Notes under the pieces: model-generated
Seen by the model: the letters and a program-made list of their open reading frames with translations, nothing else
Told to the model about the DNA's origin: nothing
Databases searched by the model: none
In this document: piece by piece, positions 43,301 to 52,203 of the stretch
Position numbering within the stretch: position 1 is the first letter of the stretch
Layout: each line of letters starts with the position of its first letter
Source of the DNA: CAKVOD01 sp964606505
Lineage (GTDB): Bacteria > Bacillota > Clostridia > Christensenellales > UBA1242
Length of the DNA stretch: 64,000 nt
Assembly (NCBI GenBank): GCA_964606505.1
Contig: CAZSGM010000006.1
Location: forward strand, 1-64,000
Direction of reading: 5' to 3'
Position numbers and translations under genes: made by a program

Positions 43301-44168
43301 TAAAACGCGCAAAAACAACCAATCAATCGGAATTATAACCTTTAACACCGAGCAGGAAGCGGCGATTGAGGACGCACTTGACGCCGAATGCGCAAAAGAC
43401 CCTAAATTTAGGGATGCGTTTTTACTCGAATGCAACCGCAAAGAAAACGGCGAAGACACAAGCATTTTCATTAAAAACCTTGAAAACGTGCAAGGCGACG
43501 AGCGCGACATTATCATTTTCTCAATCGGTTATGCTAAAAACGAATACGGCCGCGTCATCTCGCAGTTTGGACCACTATCCGTTGAGGGCGGCGAAAACCG
43601 CTTGAACGTCGCAATCACGCGTGCAAAAGAAAAGGTTTACGTCGTTACAAGTATTGAACCTGAGGAACTTAATGTTGAAAACTCCAAAAACGCGGGGCCA
43701 AAGATTTTCAAGAACTACCTGCGATATGCGCGCGCCGTTTCAAACGGCAACACGCTTGAGGCAAAACTCATTTTGAATTCGTACGACACGCAAGAGACGC
43801 CAAAACCAACACTTATAAACGACTCGTTTGAAAATGAAATCAAGGCGAGCCTTGAAGCGGAGGGTTACAACGTCGTTACCAATATTGGAAACACTGATTA
43901 CAAAATTTCGCTCGCGATTTACGAACGCGACCTTGACAAGTACTTAATGGGGATTGAGTGCGACTGCACCGCGTTTAACAGCAGCGACAGTTTACTTGAG
44001 CGCGATGTTTACCACCCTGCATTCTTAAAGAGTAGAGGCTGGGACATTTTGAGAGTTTACAGCAGAGACTGGTGGCTCCACAAAAATAAGGTTGTTGCAC
44101 AAATTGCCAAAATCGCAGAGAAAAACCGCGCGAAATACGCAAGTGAATCAAATAAAAATAAAAAATAA
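40356..44168 (+). CDS. DUF4011-type superfamily 1 helicase with C-terminal nuclease-like domain
   Basis: A 1270-residue ATP-dependent helicase. The start resembles a DUF4011 segment (YKERLIEVSGKNRSLYAKKI). Walker A is GPPGTGKSQ near residue 345, Walker B is LFDEASQVF near 838, motif III GDSKQLRP near 866, and motifs V/VI read NVQGDERDIIIFSIGYA and RLNVAITRAKEKVY near 1050-1090. After 1150 a domain with SYDTQ..SFENEIKASLEAEGYNV, YLMGIECDC and SRGWDILRVYSRDWW looks like the PDDEXK-like (MTES_1575-type) endonuclease often fused to these helicases. Role may be DNA repair or defence against foreign DNA; there are no defence genes next to it. Confidence 0.88.
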   Translation: MKSIYTYYKERLIEVSGKNRSLYAKKISKKYAFDIGRLFDGDYDAINDFVDFLWHDRRYSFPIVSTGDKARLAKNLGIDHEFEVRKQGLDKLEGKEKSTEAFKIQRNYREETKRALLSEVSALKSLKRDIEEFAKETGRYEMYVGYPFVTGYIGKDLQIKAPLLLFPCTINVIDDQNVEIELRRDEKVQLNKVLILAYAKQNKINTEDLEMEFRSPLAMSFKNIGDVVSHLKNFGIKISYQPRKGMFNYDRAKEPEMGDGLEIKQLCTVGRYPLANSIYNDYTMLEKRRLTNEAINELLNMGAPKKNKKIDQNIYTINNLDYAQRSCVANVNIDGNMVIYGPPGTGKSQTIVNIISDALCKHKRVLVVSQKKAALDVVYNRLGTLNNKVMFVVDPEKNKSEFYERTRATHIETLSHKPTNFTENYDNIKNKIACEERELKIISETLFTPTAFGISLQQMYANSHIIGKNTYEYTIYKHLLRNSKIMALNYFELSDSLRVIKEKKKGEHYYNYLEAKKTNPLIDNIKSDLDIHTINQTIAELKKLTSSRIAPFDTAKYPNSKQLIAYYLDKKINSDDLKPLVKFVAKIDHPKDYKNLQTSYVLLPMLPFTKNKVSKIEQGIEQNFRKTLNAIEDYTKDYEFLNNVLTEEGYIMMIDNILNGNTLYLRLLISALNSYVDIRDLNNTLKNLTDNEKIVLNFAYTTTDSYARFKDTLDYLLPVRTYVEVVQLEEKFKLNLAKILDYENTKNRILSLDSDLRDICKNICDGTFKQEYLEKHKDAQASKNFLYQVSKTQNQWPIRKFMEVYGEYMFDLFPCWLLSPESVSTIMPLTKNLFDIVLFDEASQVFVENTLPTIYRGKNIVVAGDSKQLRPTATFMKRYLGADLDSNLDYATQAALEVESLLDLAMTRYKCTHLTYHYRSRNEELINFSNHAFYENRLQIAPNTTKNRGKKPIERIMVDGKWIGRHNDAEAKKVVDIVKKIFKTRKNNQSIGIITFNTEQEAAIEDALDAECAKDPKFRDAFLLECNRKENGEDTSIFIKNLENVQGDERDIIIFSIGYAKNEYGRVISQFGPLSVEGGENRLNVAITRAKEKVYVVTSIEPEELNVENSKNAGPKIFKNYLRYARAVSNGNTLEAKLILNSYDTQETPKPTLINDSFENEIKASLEAEGYNVVTNIGNTDYKISLAIYERDLDKYLMGIECDCTAFNSSDSLLERDVYHPAFLKSRGWDILRVYSRDWWLHKNKVVAQIAKIAEKNRAKYASESNKNKK

Positions 44169-44213
44169 CACCTTTGAAATAAAAAGCACCTTTAATGATT
44201 TTAAAGCACAAAA

Positions 44214-44252
44214 AAAATAGCAAATGAACAACTCATTTGCTATTTTTTTGTG
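44214..44252 (+). terminator. Bidirectional terminator at the helicase/Nudix border
   Basis: ATAGCAAATGA / TCATTTGCTAT stem with five-base loop, A8 on the left and T7 on the right. It covers the stop codon of the Nudix gene. Confidence 0.85.
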
Positions 44253-44748
44253 TTTTCTTTTTCTTTTTAAACATTTTGCATTTAGGAATTTTGATTGCAG
44301 GTTTGTCCTCAACAAGAATTTTCACGTCATCCCTAAGTTCTGCACCATTTGTTTCAAAGTCCTTGCGCAATTGTTTCGCAATTTTCTTTGGCAAAATATG
44401 CAACTGCTTTAGGTGGCTGACGTTAACAAGTCTTGGCTCATAGTAGCCCTTGGTCGACGGCATTGTAAACTCCTCACCCTCGCCCGTCCCAAAAATTCCA
44501 CCAACCCATTTGCAAAGGTAAAAATGCTGGTGTGCACTTTCGGAAATGAACTCATAAACCTTTTTAATAACCTCAATGTCAATCCCAAATTCTTCTTTAA
44601 TCTCGCGAACCACTGTTTCTTCTAATTCTTCATCAACCTCTTGCTTTCCCCCCGGCAGGCAATAGAAGGCGTGGTTCACTTTTTTCCGGTACATCAAACC
44701 GATTTTATCGCCTTCTATGATGATTGCTCTTGCGCTAATTCTCTTCAT
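44233..44748 (-). CDS. Nudix hydrolase
   Basis: Hydrolyses a nucleoside diphosphate linked to another group; the substrate is unknown. The full Nudix box is present: GKQEVDEELEETVV followed by REIKEEFGI (GX5EX7REUXEEXGU). The tail is very Lys-rich (KCKMFKKKKKTQ), partly encoded by the terminator region. ATG 44748 lacks a ribosome site but sits seven bases after a -10-like TAAACT with TTGCAG 17 bases before it, so it also seems leaderless. Confidence 0.93.
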   Translation of the reverse strand: MKRISARAIIIEGDKIGLMYRKKVNHAFYCLPGGKQEVDEELEETVVREIKEEFGIDIEVIKKVYEFISESAHQHFYLCKWVGGIFGTGEGEEFTMPSTKGYYEPRLVNVSHLKQLHILPKKIAKQLRKDFETNGAELRDDVKILVEDKPAIKIPKCKMFKKKKKTQKNSK

Positions 44749-44784
44749 AAGTAATAGTTTATCACAAAATTTGCTATTCTGCAA
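44748..44784 (-). promoter_or_regulatory. Promoter of the Nudix gene, apparently leaderless
   Basis: TTGCAG (44784-44779), 17 bases, TAAACT (44761-44756), seven bases, ATG. Confidence 0.6.
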
Positions 44785-44849
44785 TTAATTTGCAAAGCAA
44801 TTTGAAATTATTTGAGTTTTTACGCAAAATTGAAAGTCTTTTACTTCCG

Positions 44850-47800
44850 TTATGCCGAAGTCCCGTACGCACTTTCTAGGTCATCGCGCCCATCTTTAAA
44901 TGCGGTTGGGTCAACTGTTGCGCCCGATGGCACGACAAAGTAGTATTCGTTGTTCTCTTTGTAACTAAGCTGGCACGCTTGGAAGGCATACTCGCCGATT
45001 ATGGCAATATTTGCGCTTAACTTACACTTGGTTAAACTGTAACACCCTCTAAACGCATTCTTCTCTATCTCTGTTACGCTATCAGGAATAACAATATCAT
45101 CAAGGTCAACGCAATCATTAAATGTACTTTCGCAAATGGTTGTTATCCCGCTAGGCAGGGCGATTGTTTCTAGTGTGTAACACTCGTTAAACGCGTATTC
45201 GCCTATTGCCGCAACCGTACTAGGCAATGTTACACCTGTAAGATAGTAGCACGCGTCAAAGAAACTATCCGATATGCTGGTTATTGCACTTGGAAGAGTT
45301 ACCGACTCAAGTGTTACGCAACCTGCAAGCCCCGAGGCGTATAACTTAGAGTAAGTTGATAAATCAAGTGTTTTTGCTGTTCCTGTGTAACCCATAAAGT
45401 AGGTGCCTGCATCCACACCGCTTGCAATCGTAAACGTAATTATGTTCCCGCTTGTTGTGATTGTATTTTGGAATGTCCCACTTGATTTAATGCACTCAAA
45501 CCCTTTGTTTGCTGTGGTGTCTATCCCAAAATATGTTGCATAATCATTGTATACCCCATCGCTCGCTATCTTTAATTGAACCAATTTATTGCACCCTTCA
45601 AAAACGTGTCCTTCAGTATTGTAAGTATAATTAGTTGCATTTGATAGAACGGTGCACTTCATTAAATTTCTACACTGGAAGAATGTTGACGCGCGGAAAT
45701 AACTCCACGTGCTAGGCATTGTTACCTCTTGCAGATCCATATTCCTATAGAACACTCCAAATCCTGTAGAAGTAAAATTCTCTCCACTCAAGTCAAGTAC
45801 TTTTGCAGTCCCATAGTAATGAACCAGTTTGATGTCCCCGTCTTTAGACAGTGTTACCAATTTTTTAGTCTTGTTATCTGATAAGGTACCGTTTGAGAAT
45901 GTTCCCGTCGTCGATATTGCCGCATTGTTCTCTTCGTCCAAAAAGTATTGCTTAATTTGCGCTTCAGAAACATTAGACAAATTAGTAATTTGATACAATT
46001 TTGGACAGTTGTGGAATACATTGCTTTGTAAACTATTTATAGTAGATGGCAATGTAAATTTCAAAAGCGAGTAACACGATTGGAAGGAATGATCCCCAAA
46101 TAGTTGAATTTGAGAACTTTCGTTTATGCCTGTTTCTGATAACTTCTCGCAGAAACTGAATGCAAAACTACCTATTGAAGTTACCGTATTAGGTATACTA
46201 ATAGTCTCCAAAGACTTACACAAATAGAATGCACTCCCACCAATTGTTGTTAATGTCGATGGAAGTAAAACATTTTTAAGTGCAATATCTTTATCGAACA
46301 TCGAATTTGGCAATTCAGTAATTTTTGTTTGACTTAAATTAATCGTGGTTAAGTTTTCACAAATCCCAAACGCCCCCTGCCCAATAGATTGCACACTCGC
46401 TGGCAATGTAACACTTTGCAATCCATCACAATCGCGGAATACATAATCTCCAATTGTTATTATGGAACTTGGCAAATTTAGCGTTTGTAAATTGTCGCAA
46501 TTATAGAATGCTGCCTCTCCAATCTCAGTCAATGAATTTGGCAAGTTTAATTCTTCCACCACACAGTCAGCAAATGCATACATATTTATTTTTTCTACGC
46601 TATCAGGAATTGTTATTTTTTCGAACGCTGTATTATATCGGAACCCAAAATCACGTAGTCCCCCGTTATAATCGAAATATCCCTCAACTTCTTTTACTAT
46701 ATATGTATCAGGATTTCCATTCTCATAGAATTCTTCGTCAACTATATAGCCTTGACAAAAATCTAATCCAAGAAGACCACTTACAGTGAATCCCGCGCTT
46801 TTTTTAATATATTTTGGAATTTCCAACTCATTATTAGGAGAATTATCTGGCGCATCCAACCCCTCGATGTAGTAAGACAAAAGATTTCTACACGCTGTTA
46901 CATATTCATTCCCGCTTTCATCCGTTTTTATAAGATAATTTACTTTTCGATATGTTTTACCCCAATATGCTTTAATTGTTGCATTTCCAGTTGAACTTGC
47001 TCCAATGGTTATACTCTTCTTTGCAACCTTATCCTCAGAATCAACATCAATCCAGCCAAGGAAGTTAGAGGTTGCGCAAGTTGGGTTTGCAATTGAAAGT
47101 TCGACTCCGTGTTCATATTCTACAGGGTTATTCTTGTTATCGACAGGGTCGGCATTATTAAGGTCGTAAGTAATTGTGAAGGTTTGCCCTTTTGTTCTAG
47201 CAATTAAGTTGTAATTTTGCGCTTCTTCCAACTTAAATGTGTAAGTTAACTCCTCACAAACTGTTGTAGCACCAATCTCCCAACCCAAGAACTCATAATA
47301 TTGCTTAAGCGTCGCAGTAACAGTTACATCCGCGAAATAGTAGTACTCTCCTGCGCCAGTAAGCTCATCAATCCCGCTGTTAGTGGTATTTTGCCCGAGC
47401 GTAACCGTGTATTTATTCCTTTCGTACCTAAACTCAACCACAGTTGACCCGTCAGGATTAATCGCTACCGCCTGTGCCGCAGGCGTCTTAAACCCAATCG
47501 TAGGGTACGGTGTAACGGTTATTGTCGACCCAGCCATCGCTTTTTGTTTGGTGTCCGTTTCTATTAATGTGTAATCGCTACCGTCAACGGTCATTTGGTA
47601 ATACCTAATTGTATAACTAACCTCAACCGCCTGATAGTTTGCCGTAAACGCCAAGTTTCTGCACTCTTCGCTAGGCACCACGGTCAAATTCTTTGTTGGC
47701 GTCGTTATGCTTTGGCTCGTCCAACCAGTAAACTCGCCGCCAACCATCGTTGGCTCAACCAAAGTGAACGCCGCAATATTAACGGTGTAACTCGTCGGGT

Positions 47801-50800
47801 TGCTTTGCCCCGCTGGTAATGTACCAAACCCGAGCTCATACGTAATAGTGTACGTTACAATCTGCGCACTCACGCTAAAACTGAGGTTACTCTTTGGCAT
47901 AGTGAACTCCTGCCTTTGCGCGCTTGCGTTCGTGATAACATTTGTACCTGCCGTCTGCGTCCAACCTGCAAACGAGTACCCCCTCTCAAGTGATACCTCT
48001 ACAACGACCGTTCTACCCCAGTAGTAGTTAAGGGACGTATCGGTAACACTCGCAATCCCGTCGCCAACAGTAGTGATAATTATTTCATACGAAACTCTTT
48101 GGTAGTCGTACTCAATAACCATCGAACCGTCTGCTGCTACCGTTTTTGTCTGCTTAGTCGGCGAAACGTATCCGTCCATAGTTTTAGGTTCAGGCGAAAC
48201 CGTGGTATCCGTCGTTCCTGTCAGGTTTTCAACATCGCTAGGCTGCGTCCTGTTGTACTGCCCGTTTGCATCCATATAGTAGTGTTTTACAACATATGGC
48301 GTATTCGTATTAGGGGTAAAGTTTGCGACGTAACTGCGGTTGCCTAAACTTCCGTGAGTTATCGTCTGCCCGTCGAGCGCTGCACCATTTTCGTCGTACA
48401 GCGTCCAACCGGTAAAGGTGTACCCTATCTTTGTAAGGTCGCTAGGTGTTATGTCTGCAGACTTTTTGGTGTACACGATAGGGTAGTTCCCGCTGGCGAC
48501 TTTGTTGCCGCCTGAATAATTGTAAGTTATGGTGTATTCCACATCGCCAAACACGGCAGTATAGATTTTGTTGCCCGTGCTGCCGTTAATGGTAACAGTT
48601 TGCGCTTTATCGCTTATGCCCGTCCCGCTCCAGCCGAGGAAGTTTGTCCCAGCGAGCGTCGGGTTAACTAACGTAAAGTTATCTTTTACGGTGTAGGTTG
48701 TCCTGTTTGGGTTTGTGGCGCTGCCATTAAAGAGCGCGCCCGCTTCAACATTGTATGTGATTGTGTAAGTAATAATTTGCGCCTTTGCAACAAACGCTCT
48801 ATCCGCCGTTCCAACCGTAAATGTATATACCAATCTAGTTGAAACATTTCCACCACTTTCAAACAATCCCGTGTAATTGTACCCATCTTTAACTGACACA
48901 GTAACAGTAATAGTTTGTCCGTAATAGTAGTCGCCGTTACCGCTCGCGCCGTAGTCATTTGCAATCGTTATTCCCGAAATACCCTCGCCGTCCGCACTAG
49001 TCGCGTCGTAACTTGCACTAATGTTTTGCTTATTTCTGCTGTAGTAGAATACAAATTTTGTCGAGCCGTCGCCCAAAACTTTCATCGTAATGCTAGGCTC
49101 TTGAGCAGTGAAGCCTGTAATCGTGATTGCTGACTGCGTTACGTCCGTATCTGTTCTTGCTGTTCCATTACTTGTTTGGTACAAGTCGTACTCTTCTAGG
49201 TTTGTGCTGCCGTTTAATGGTTGTAAACGGTATTCAATAGTATAGAGAGTATCCGTTCTCGCTCTCCACGACGCAACAAATTTCCTATCGCCCGTGCTTT
49301 CAGAGCAGTAAATGGTTGTTGTGTCTTCCATTTCTTTCCACGTATCTGAACTTGTCTTTTCGTAGAGCGTCCAACCCGTGAAGTTGTAACCATCTCTCAA
49401 TGGAGTTGGAGGCTCAATATCATCATCAATTACGCGATAGGATTGTGGAGGCGTGTCGCCAGCTTTGAAGCGCCCACCATCTAATTCGTAAATAATGTTG
49501 TAACTTACAAGGTTCCACTGCGCTGTAAATGTCAAGTCTCTCGCGCGGCTTGTGTCAATCGTCATATCGACCGCCACTGCGTCCGTTATGGACTCGCGCC
49601 ATCCTGTGAACGAGTAACCGTCTCTTGTAGGTTTTGGCAACACAAAGTCAGCCATTTCAACATTGTAAGTCATTGTTGTTGAACTTCCGCTTGGTAGTTT
49701 ACCTCCTGCAAGTATCAAGATAATCGTGTATTGCTTTAGAATAAATGTTGCAGTAAACTCAAGGTCGCCAATGAACGCCCCTCTTGCAATCTCAACATTC
49801 ATTAGAGTTTGCGTTTCGCCTGCGTAGGTGTACTCCCAACCTGCGAATGTGTAACCCTCTTTTTCTGGGTTTAAAAGCGCGAATGTTGACGTTTCAACAT
49901 TATATGTTGTTGGGTTAGGGTTAGTTGCCGAACCTGCAAATGTTGCGCCGTCAACACCCTCATAGGTAATTGAGTAGTTGATTGGCGTGTAGTTTGCGAC
50001 AAATTCCAAGTCAGATTTGCTGGTGCCCCTTTCGATTGTTACAACTGTTTGCGGCGTTGTGCCGTTGCTGCCCGTCCAGCCTGTAAACTCGTAACCTCTC
50101 AATGTTGGGTTATTGAGTGTAAATGTTTCTGTCTCAATCGTGTATGTACTTGGATTTGTACAGCTGCCGCCATTTAAGTTGTAGGTTATGCTGTAACTAT
50201 GCAGCGTCCAAACGGCGGTTACTGTTATGTCGCCGTAGCGTCCCGCAAAGGTCAAAAGACCGTCTCTTAGTGCAACGCCATCAACTTCCCAATTTACAAA
50301 GTCATACCCCTCACAAATTGGAGTGTCGACAACATAAGGGGCATCCTCTATTGTGAATGTATCCTTTTGAATTTGGTCAAAATGCGCGCCGTCGTGAATT
50401 AAATCATATGTTATGTTGTAAAGTATTGGCGTGTATTTAGCCGTGTATTCCCTGTTGTCAATGCTGCCTTTTGCAATTGTAACAGTCGCATTAACTTGCG
50501 TTTCGCCGTTAAGCTGCCAACCTGTGAATGTGTAGCCGCGCTTTTCAGGGTTATTGAGCGTAAAGTCGTCAGTCGAAACTCTAAACTCAGTTGGGTTAAT
50601 AACCCCCGCCTCCAGTTGCCCACCTGCAAGGTCGTACGATATCGTGTAAACCTTTTCTTTGTAGGTCGCGGTGTAACTGCGCTCTGCAGTCATTGCTGTA
50701 ATGCGTACATCCATTGTTGGCTCGGTTAGTCCTTCGCCCGTCCAACCTGCAAACGTATACCCGCGCTCGCGCGTGTCAGGATAAATCAAAGTAAAATCGC

Positions 50801-52031
50801 TCTCAATCGTGCCAATTATAGGGTTGTGTGTGCCCGAATAGTAGCCGTATTCGCCGATGTTGAGGTTTAGGTTGTATGAAATTAGCGTGTAACCCGCGTA
50901 CAATGTGCAGTTTTGGCTCGGCATTTGGAAAGTCTTGAAGTTTACCTTTGTAAGCCCACTAATTTGCGTTCCTGTTGCGCCCGTGTCGACGTTATACCAG
51001 CCAACGAACGTGTAACCCGTTGGCGTTGGGTTGGCAGGAGCGGTCAAGTGAGATTGAAACTTCGCCTGCGTAGTCAAATAAACTTCGCCCTGCGACATAT
51101 ATGTAACGTCAAAATCCGACTCCTTGTAGACCGCGTTTAAGGAAACCTCGCTTATCCCGCCGTTTGTCAAGTCAAGTGAGAACCCCATCACGGTTAGGTC
51201 GTTTCTCATAACCGAAGCGCCGTCGCTAAAGGTTTTGCTGTTTATTTTCCAGTGTGAAAAAGTTTTGCCGTTCACTATAAATTGGGGGTTTTCCGCCTGT
51301 ATCTCAGCAATTGGGCGCAGTCTGACTTGCGAAAGTCTGTTAGATGTATATTTGAATGTTGTCGCCTTTGAGTAGGTTGCGCCAATGTCTGAATAGGTGT
51401 ACTTAATCGTGTAGATGTTCGCCGTGTAATACATAAACAGCGACATCCCGTCCGCAGTCAACTCGCACTCCAAATCACTGGTTTTGCCGTCCGATGTTTC
51501 GCCCTCAAACAGTGTGTAACCGTCGAACTTAAGCTTGTCAGGCACAACAATCGTTCTGTTGAGTGCAGTTCCCGTTACTGGCTGTCTCAACATCGTTGCG
51601 TACACGCTGCCAGAGTCCTCGTCGTAAACCGCATAATATACCTTGTAGGTGTAAATGCGTTCTTCCTCAAAAACGGCAATCAAGGTAAAGTCCGAGTTTG
51701 CGGTAACCGCAGCGGCAGGTTGAACGCACGGCTCTAGCCCCGAAATCGACCAGCCCACGAACACGTAGCCCGCCTTTTTGAGTTTAGGCAACTCGCCGTA
51801 AGCTTGTTCCGTCCTAAGCGTTTTTTGATAGCCGTTTTCGCCGTAAACAAACCCACATAGGTCGCCGTCGATTTCGCCGCCCGAAGTGTCCAGCGTAACA
51901 ACTACCTGTTTTGACTCGCTACTACCCGAGTTCGCAATAAAAAAGTAGTAGTACGCGCCCGCACCGCCTGCTAACACTAATAAAACAAATATAACCAGAA
52001 AGATTTTCCCCGCTTTCCTCTTTTTATACAT
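44850..52031 (-). CDS. Giant surface protein with InlB-type repeats and BspA-type leucine-rich repeats
   Basis: 2393-residue protein, by far the largest here. Residues 9-33 are one membrane segment with basic start (MYKKRKAGK), so the rest should face outwards. About 15 Listeria-Bacteroides (InlB B) repeats follow, each with a core like RGYTFAGW or EGYTFAGW and a VEIARG/VTIERG end. Two longer modules (YVVKHYYMDANGQYN, YTIRYYQMTVDGSDYT) look like MucBP-type domains. From about 1795 to the end come leucine-rich repeats of the BspA type (LPSSIITIGDYVFRDC, LPASVQSIGQGAFGIC, LPSGITTICESTFNDC). No LPXTG motif is seen. Adhesion to host or neighbours is the usual role of such proteins. Start supported by AAAGAGGG. 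Confidence 0.9.
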   Translation of the reverse strand: MYKKRKAGKIFLVIFVLLVLAGGAGAYYYFFIANSGSSESKQVVVTLDTSGGEIDGDLCGFVYGENGYQKTLRTEQAYGELPKLKKAGYVFVGWSISGLEPCVQPAAAVTANSDFTLIAVFEEERIYTYKVYYAVYDEDSGSVYATMLRQPVTGTALNRTIVVPDKLKFDGYTLFEGETSDGKTSDLECELTADGMSLFMYYTANIYTIKYTYSDIGATYSKATTFKYTSNRLSQVRLRPIAEIQAENPQFIVNGKTFSHWKINSKTFSDGASVMRNDLTVMGFSLDLTNGGISEVSLNAVYKESDFDVTYMSQGEVYLTTQAKFQSHLTAPANPTPTGYTFVGWYNVDTGATGTQISGLTKVNFKTFQMPSQNCTLYAGYTLISYNLNLNIGEYGYYSGTHNPIIGTIESDFTLIYPDTRERGYTFAGWTGEGLTEPTMDVRITAMTAERSYTATYKEKVYTISYDLAGGQLEAGVINPTEFRVSTDDFTLNNPEKRGYTFTGWQLNGETQVNATVTIAKGSIDNREYTAKYTPILYNITYDLIHDGAHFDQIQKDTFTIEDAPYVVDTPICEGYDFVNWEVDGVALRDGLLTFAGRYGDITVTAVWTLHSYSITYNLNGGSCTNPSTYTIETETFTLNNPTLRGYEFTGWTGSNGTTPQTVVTIERGTSKSDLEFVANYTPINYSITYEGVDGATFAGSATNPNPTTYNVETSTFALLNPEKEGYTFAGWEYTYAGETQTLMNVEIARGAFIGDLEFTATFILKQYTIILILAGGKLPSGSSTTMTYNVEMADFVLPKPTRDGYSFTGWRESITDAVAVDMTIDTSRARDLTFTAQWNLVSYNIIYELDGGRFKAGDTPPQSYRVIDDDIEPPTPLRDGYNFTGWTLYEKTSSDTWKEMEDTTTIYCSESTGDRKFVASWRARTDTLYTIEYRLQPLNGSTNLEEYDLYQTSNGTARTDTDVTQSAITITGFTAQEPSITMKVLGDGSTKFVFYYSRNKQNISASYDATSADGEGISGITIANDYGASGNGDYYYGQTITVTVSVKDGYNYTGLFESGGNVSTRLVYTFTVGTADRAFVAKAQIITYTITYNVEAGALFNGSATNPNRTTYTVKDNFTLVNPTLAGTNFLGWSGTGISDKAQTVTINGSTGNKIYTAVFGDVEYTITYNYSGGNKVASGNYPIVYTKKSADITPSDLTKIGYTFTGWTLYDENGAALDGQTITHGSLGNRSYVANFTPNTNTPYVVKHYYMDANGQYNRTQPSDVENLTGTTDTTVSPEPKTMDGYVSPTKQTKTVAADGSMVIEYDYQRVSYEIIITTVGDGIASVTDTSLNYYWGRTVVVEVSLERGYSFAGWTQTAGTNVITNASAQRQEFTMPKSNLSFSVSAQIVTYTITYELGFGTLPAGQSNPTSYTVNIAAFTLVEPTMVGGEFTGWTSQSITTPTKNLTVVPSEECRNLAFTANYQAVEVSYTIRYYQMTVDGSDYTLIETDTKQKAMAGSTITVTPYPTIGFKTPAAQAVAINPDGSTVVEFRYERNKYTVTLGQNTTNSGIDELTGAGEYYYFADVTVTATLKQYYEFLGWEIGATTVCEELTYTFKLEEAQNYNLIARTKGQTFTITYDLNNADPVDNKNNPVEYEHGVELSIANPTCATSNFLGWIDVDSEDKVAKKSITIGASSTGNATIKAYWGKTYRKVNYLIKTDESGNEYVTACRNLLSYYIEGLDAPDNSPNNELEIPKYIKKSAGFTVSGLLGLDFCQGYIVDEEFYENGNPDTYIVKEVEGYFDYNGGLRDFGFRYNTAFEKITIPDSVEKINMYAFADCVVEELNLPNSLTEIGEAAFYNCDNLQTLNLPSSIITIGDYVFRDCDGLQSVTLPASVQSIGQGAFGICENLTTINLSQTKITELPNSMFDKDIALKNVLLPSTLTTIGGSAFYLCKSLETISIPNTVTSIGSFAFSFCEKLSETGINESSQIQLFGDHSFQSCYSLLKFTLPSTINSLQSNVFHNCPKLYQITNLSNVSEAQIKQYFLDEENNAAISTTGTFSNGTLSDNKTKKLVTLSKDGDIKLVHYYGTAKVLDLSGENFTSTGFGVFYRNMDLQEVTMPSTWSYFRASTFFQCRNLMKCTVLSNATNYTYNTEGHVFEGCNKLVQLKIASDGVYNDYATYFGIDTTANKGFECIKSSGTFQNTITTSGNIITFTIASGVDAGTYFMGYTGTAKTLDLSTYSKLYASGLAGCVTLESVTLPSAITSISDSFFDACYYLTGVTLPSTVAAIGEYAFNECYTLETIALPSGITTICESTFNDCVDLDDIVIPDSVTEIEKNAFRGCYSLTKCKLSANIAIIGEYAFQACQLSYKENNEYYFVVPSGATVDPTAFKDGRDDLESAYGTSA

Positions 52032-52142
52032 CTCTAAAGCCCTCTTTGTATAATTTTAGCAAATTTTACAAAAAATATCAAATAAAAAGCAATGTTTTGT
52101 CGAATATTAGAAAGCCTACTGTAAAATAACTATTAAAGCAAC

Positions 52143-52178
52143 AAAAAAAACTAAGTTCACGTTTGTAAACTTAGTTTT
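52143..52178 (-). terminator. Terminator behind the lipoprotein at 52204, CTAAG type
   Basis: AAAACTAAGTTTAC / GTGAACTTAGTTTT stem, T8 tail on the minus strand. Confidence 0.88.
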
Positions 52179-52203
52179 AAACAGATTTCTAAATTATTAC
52201 CTA

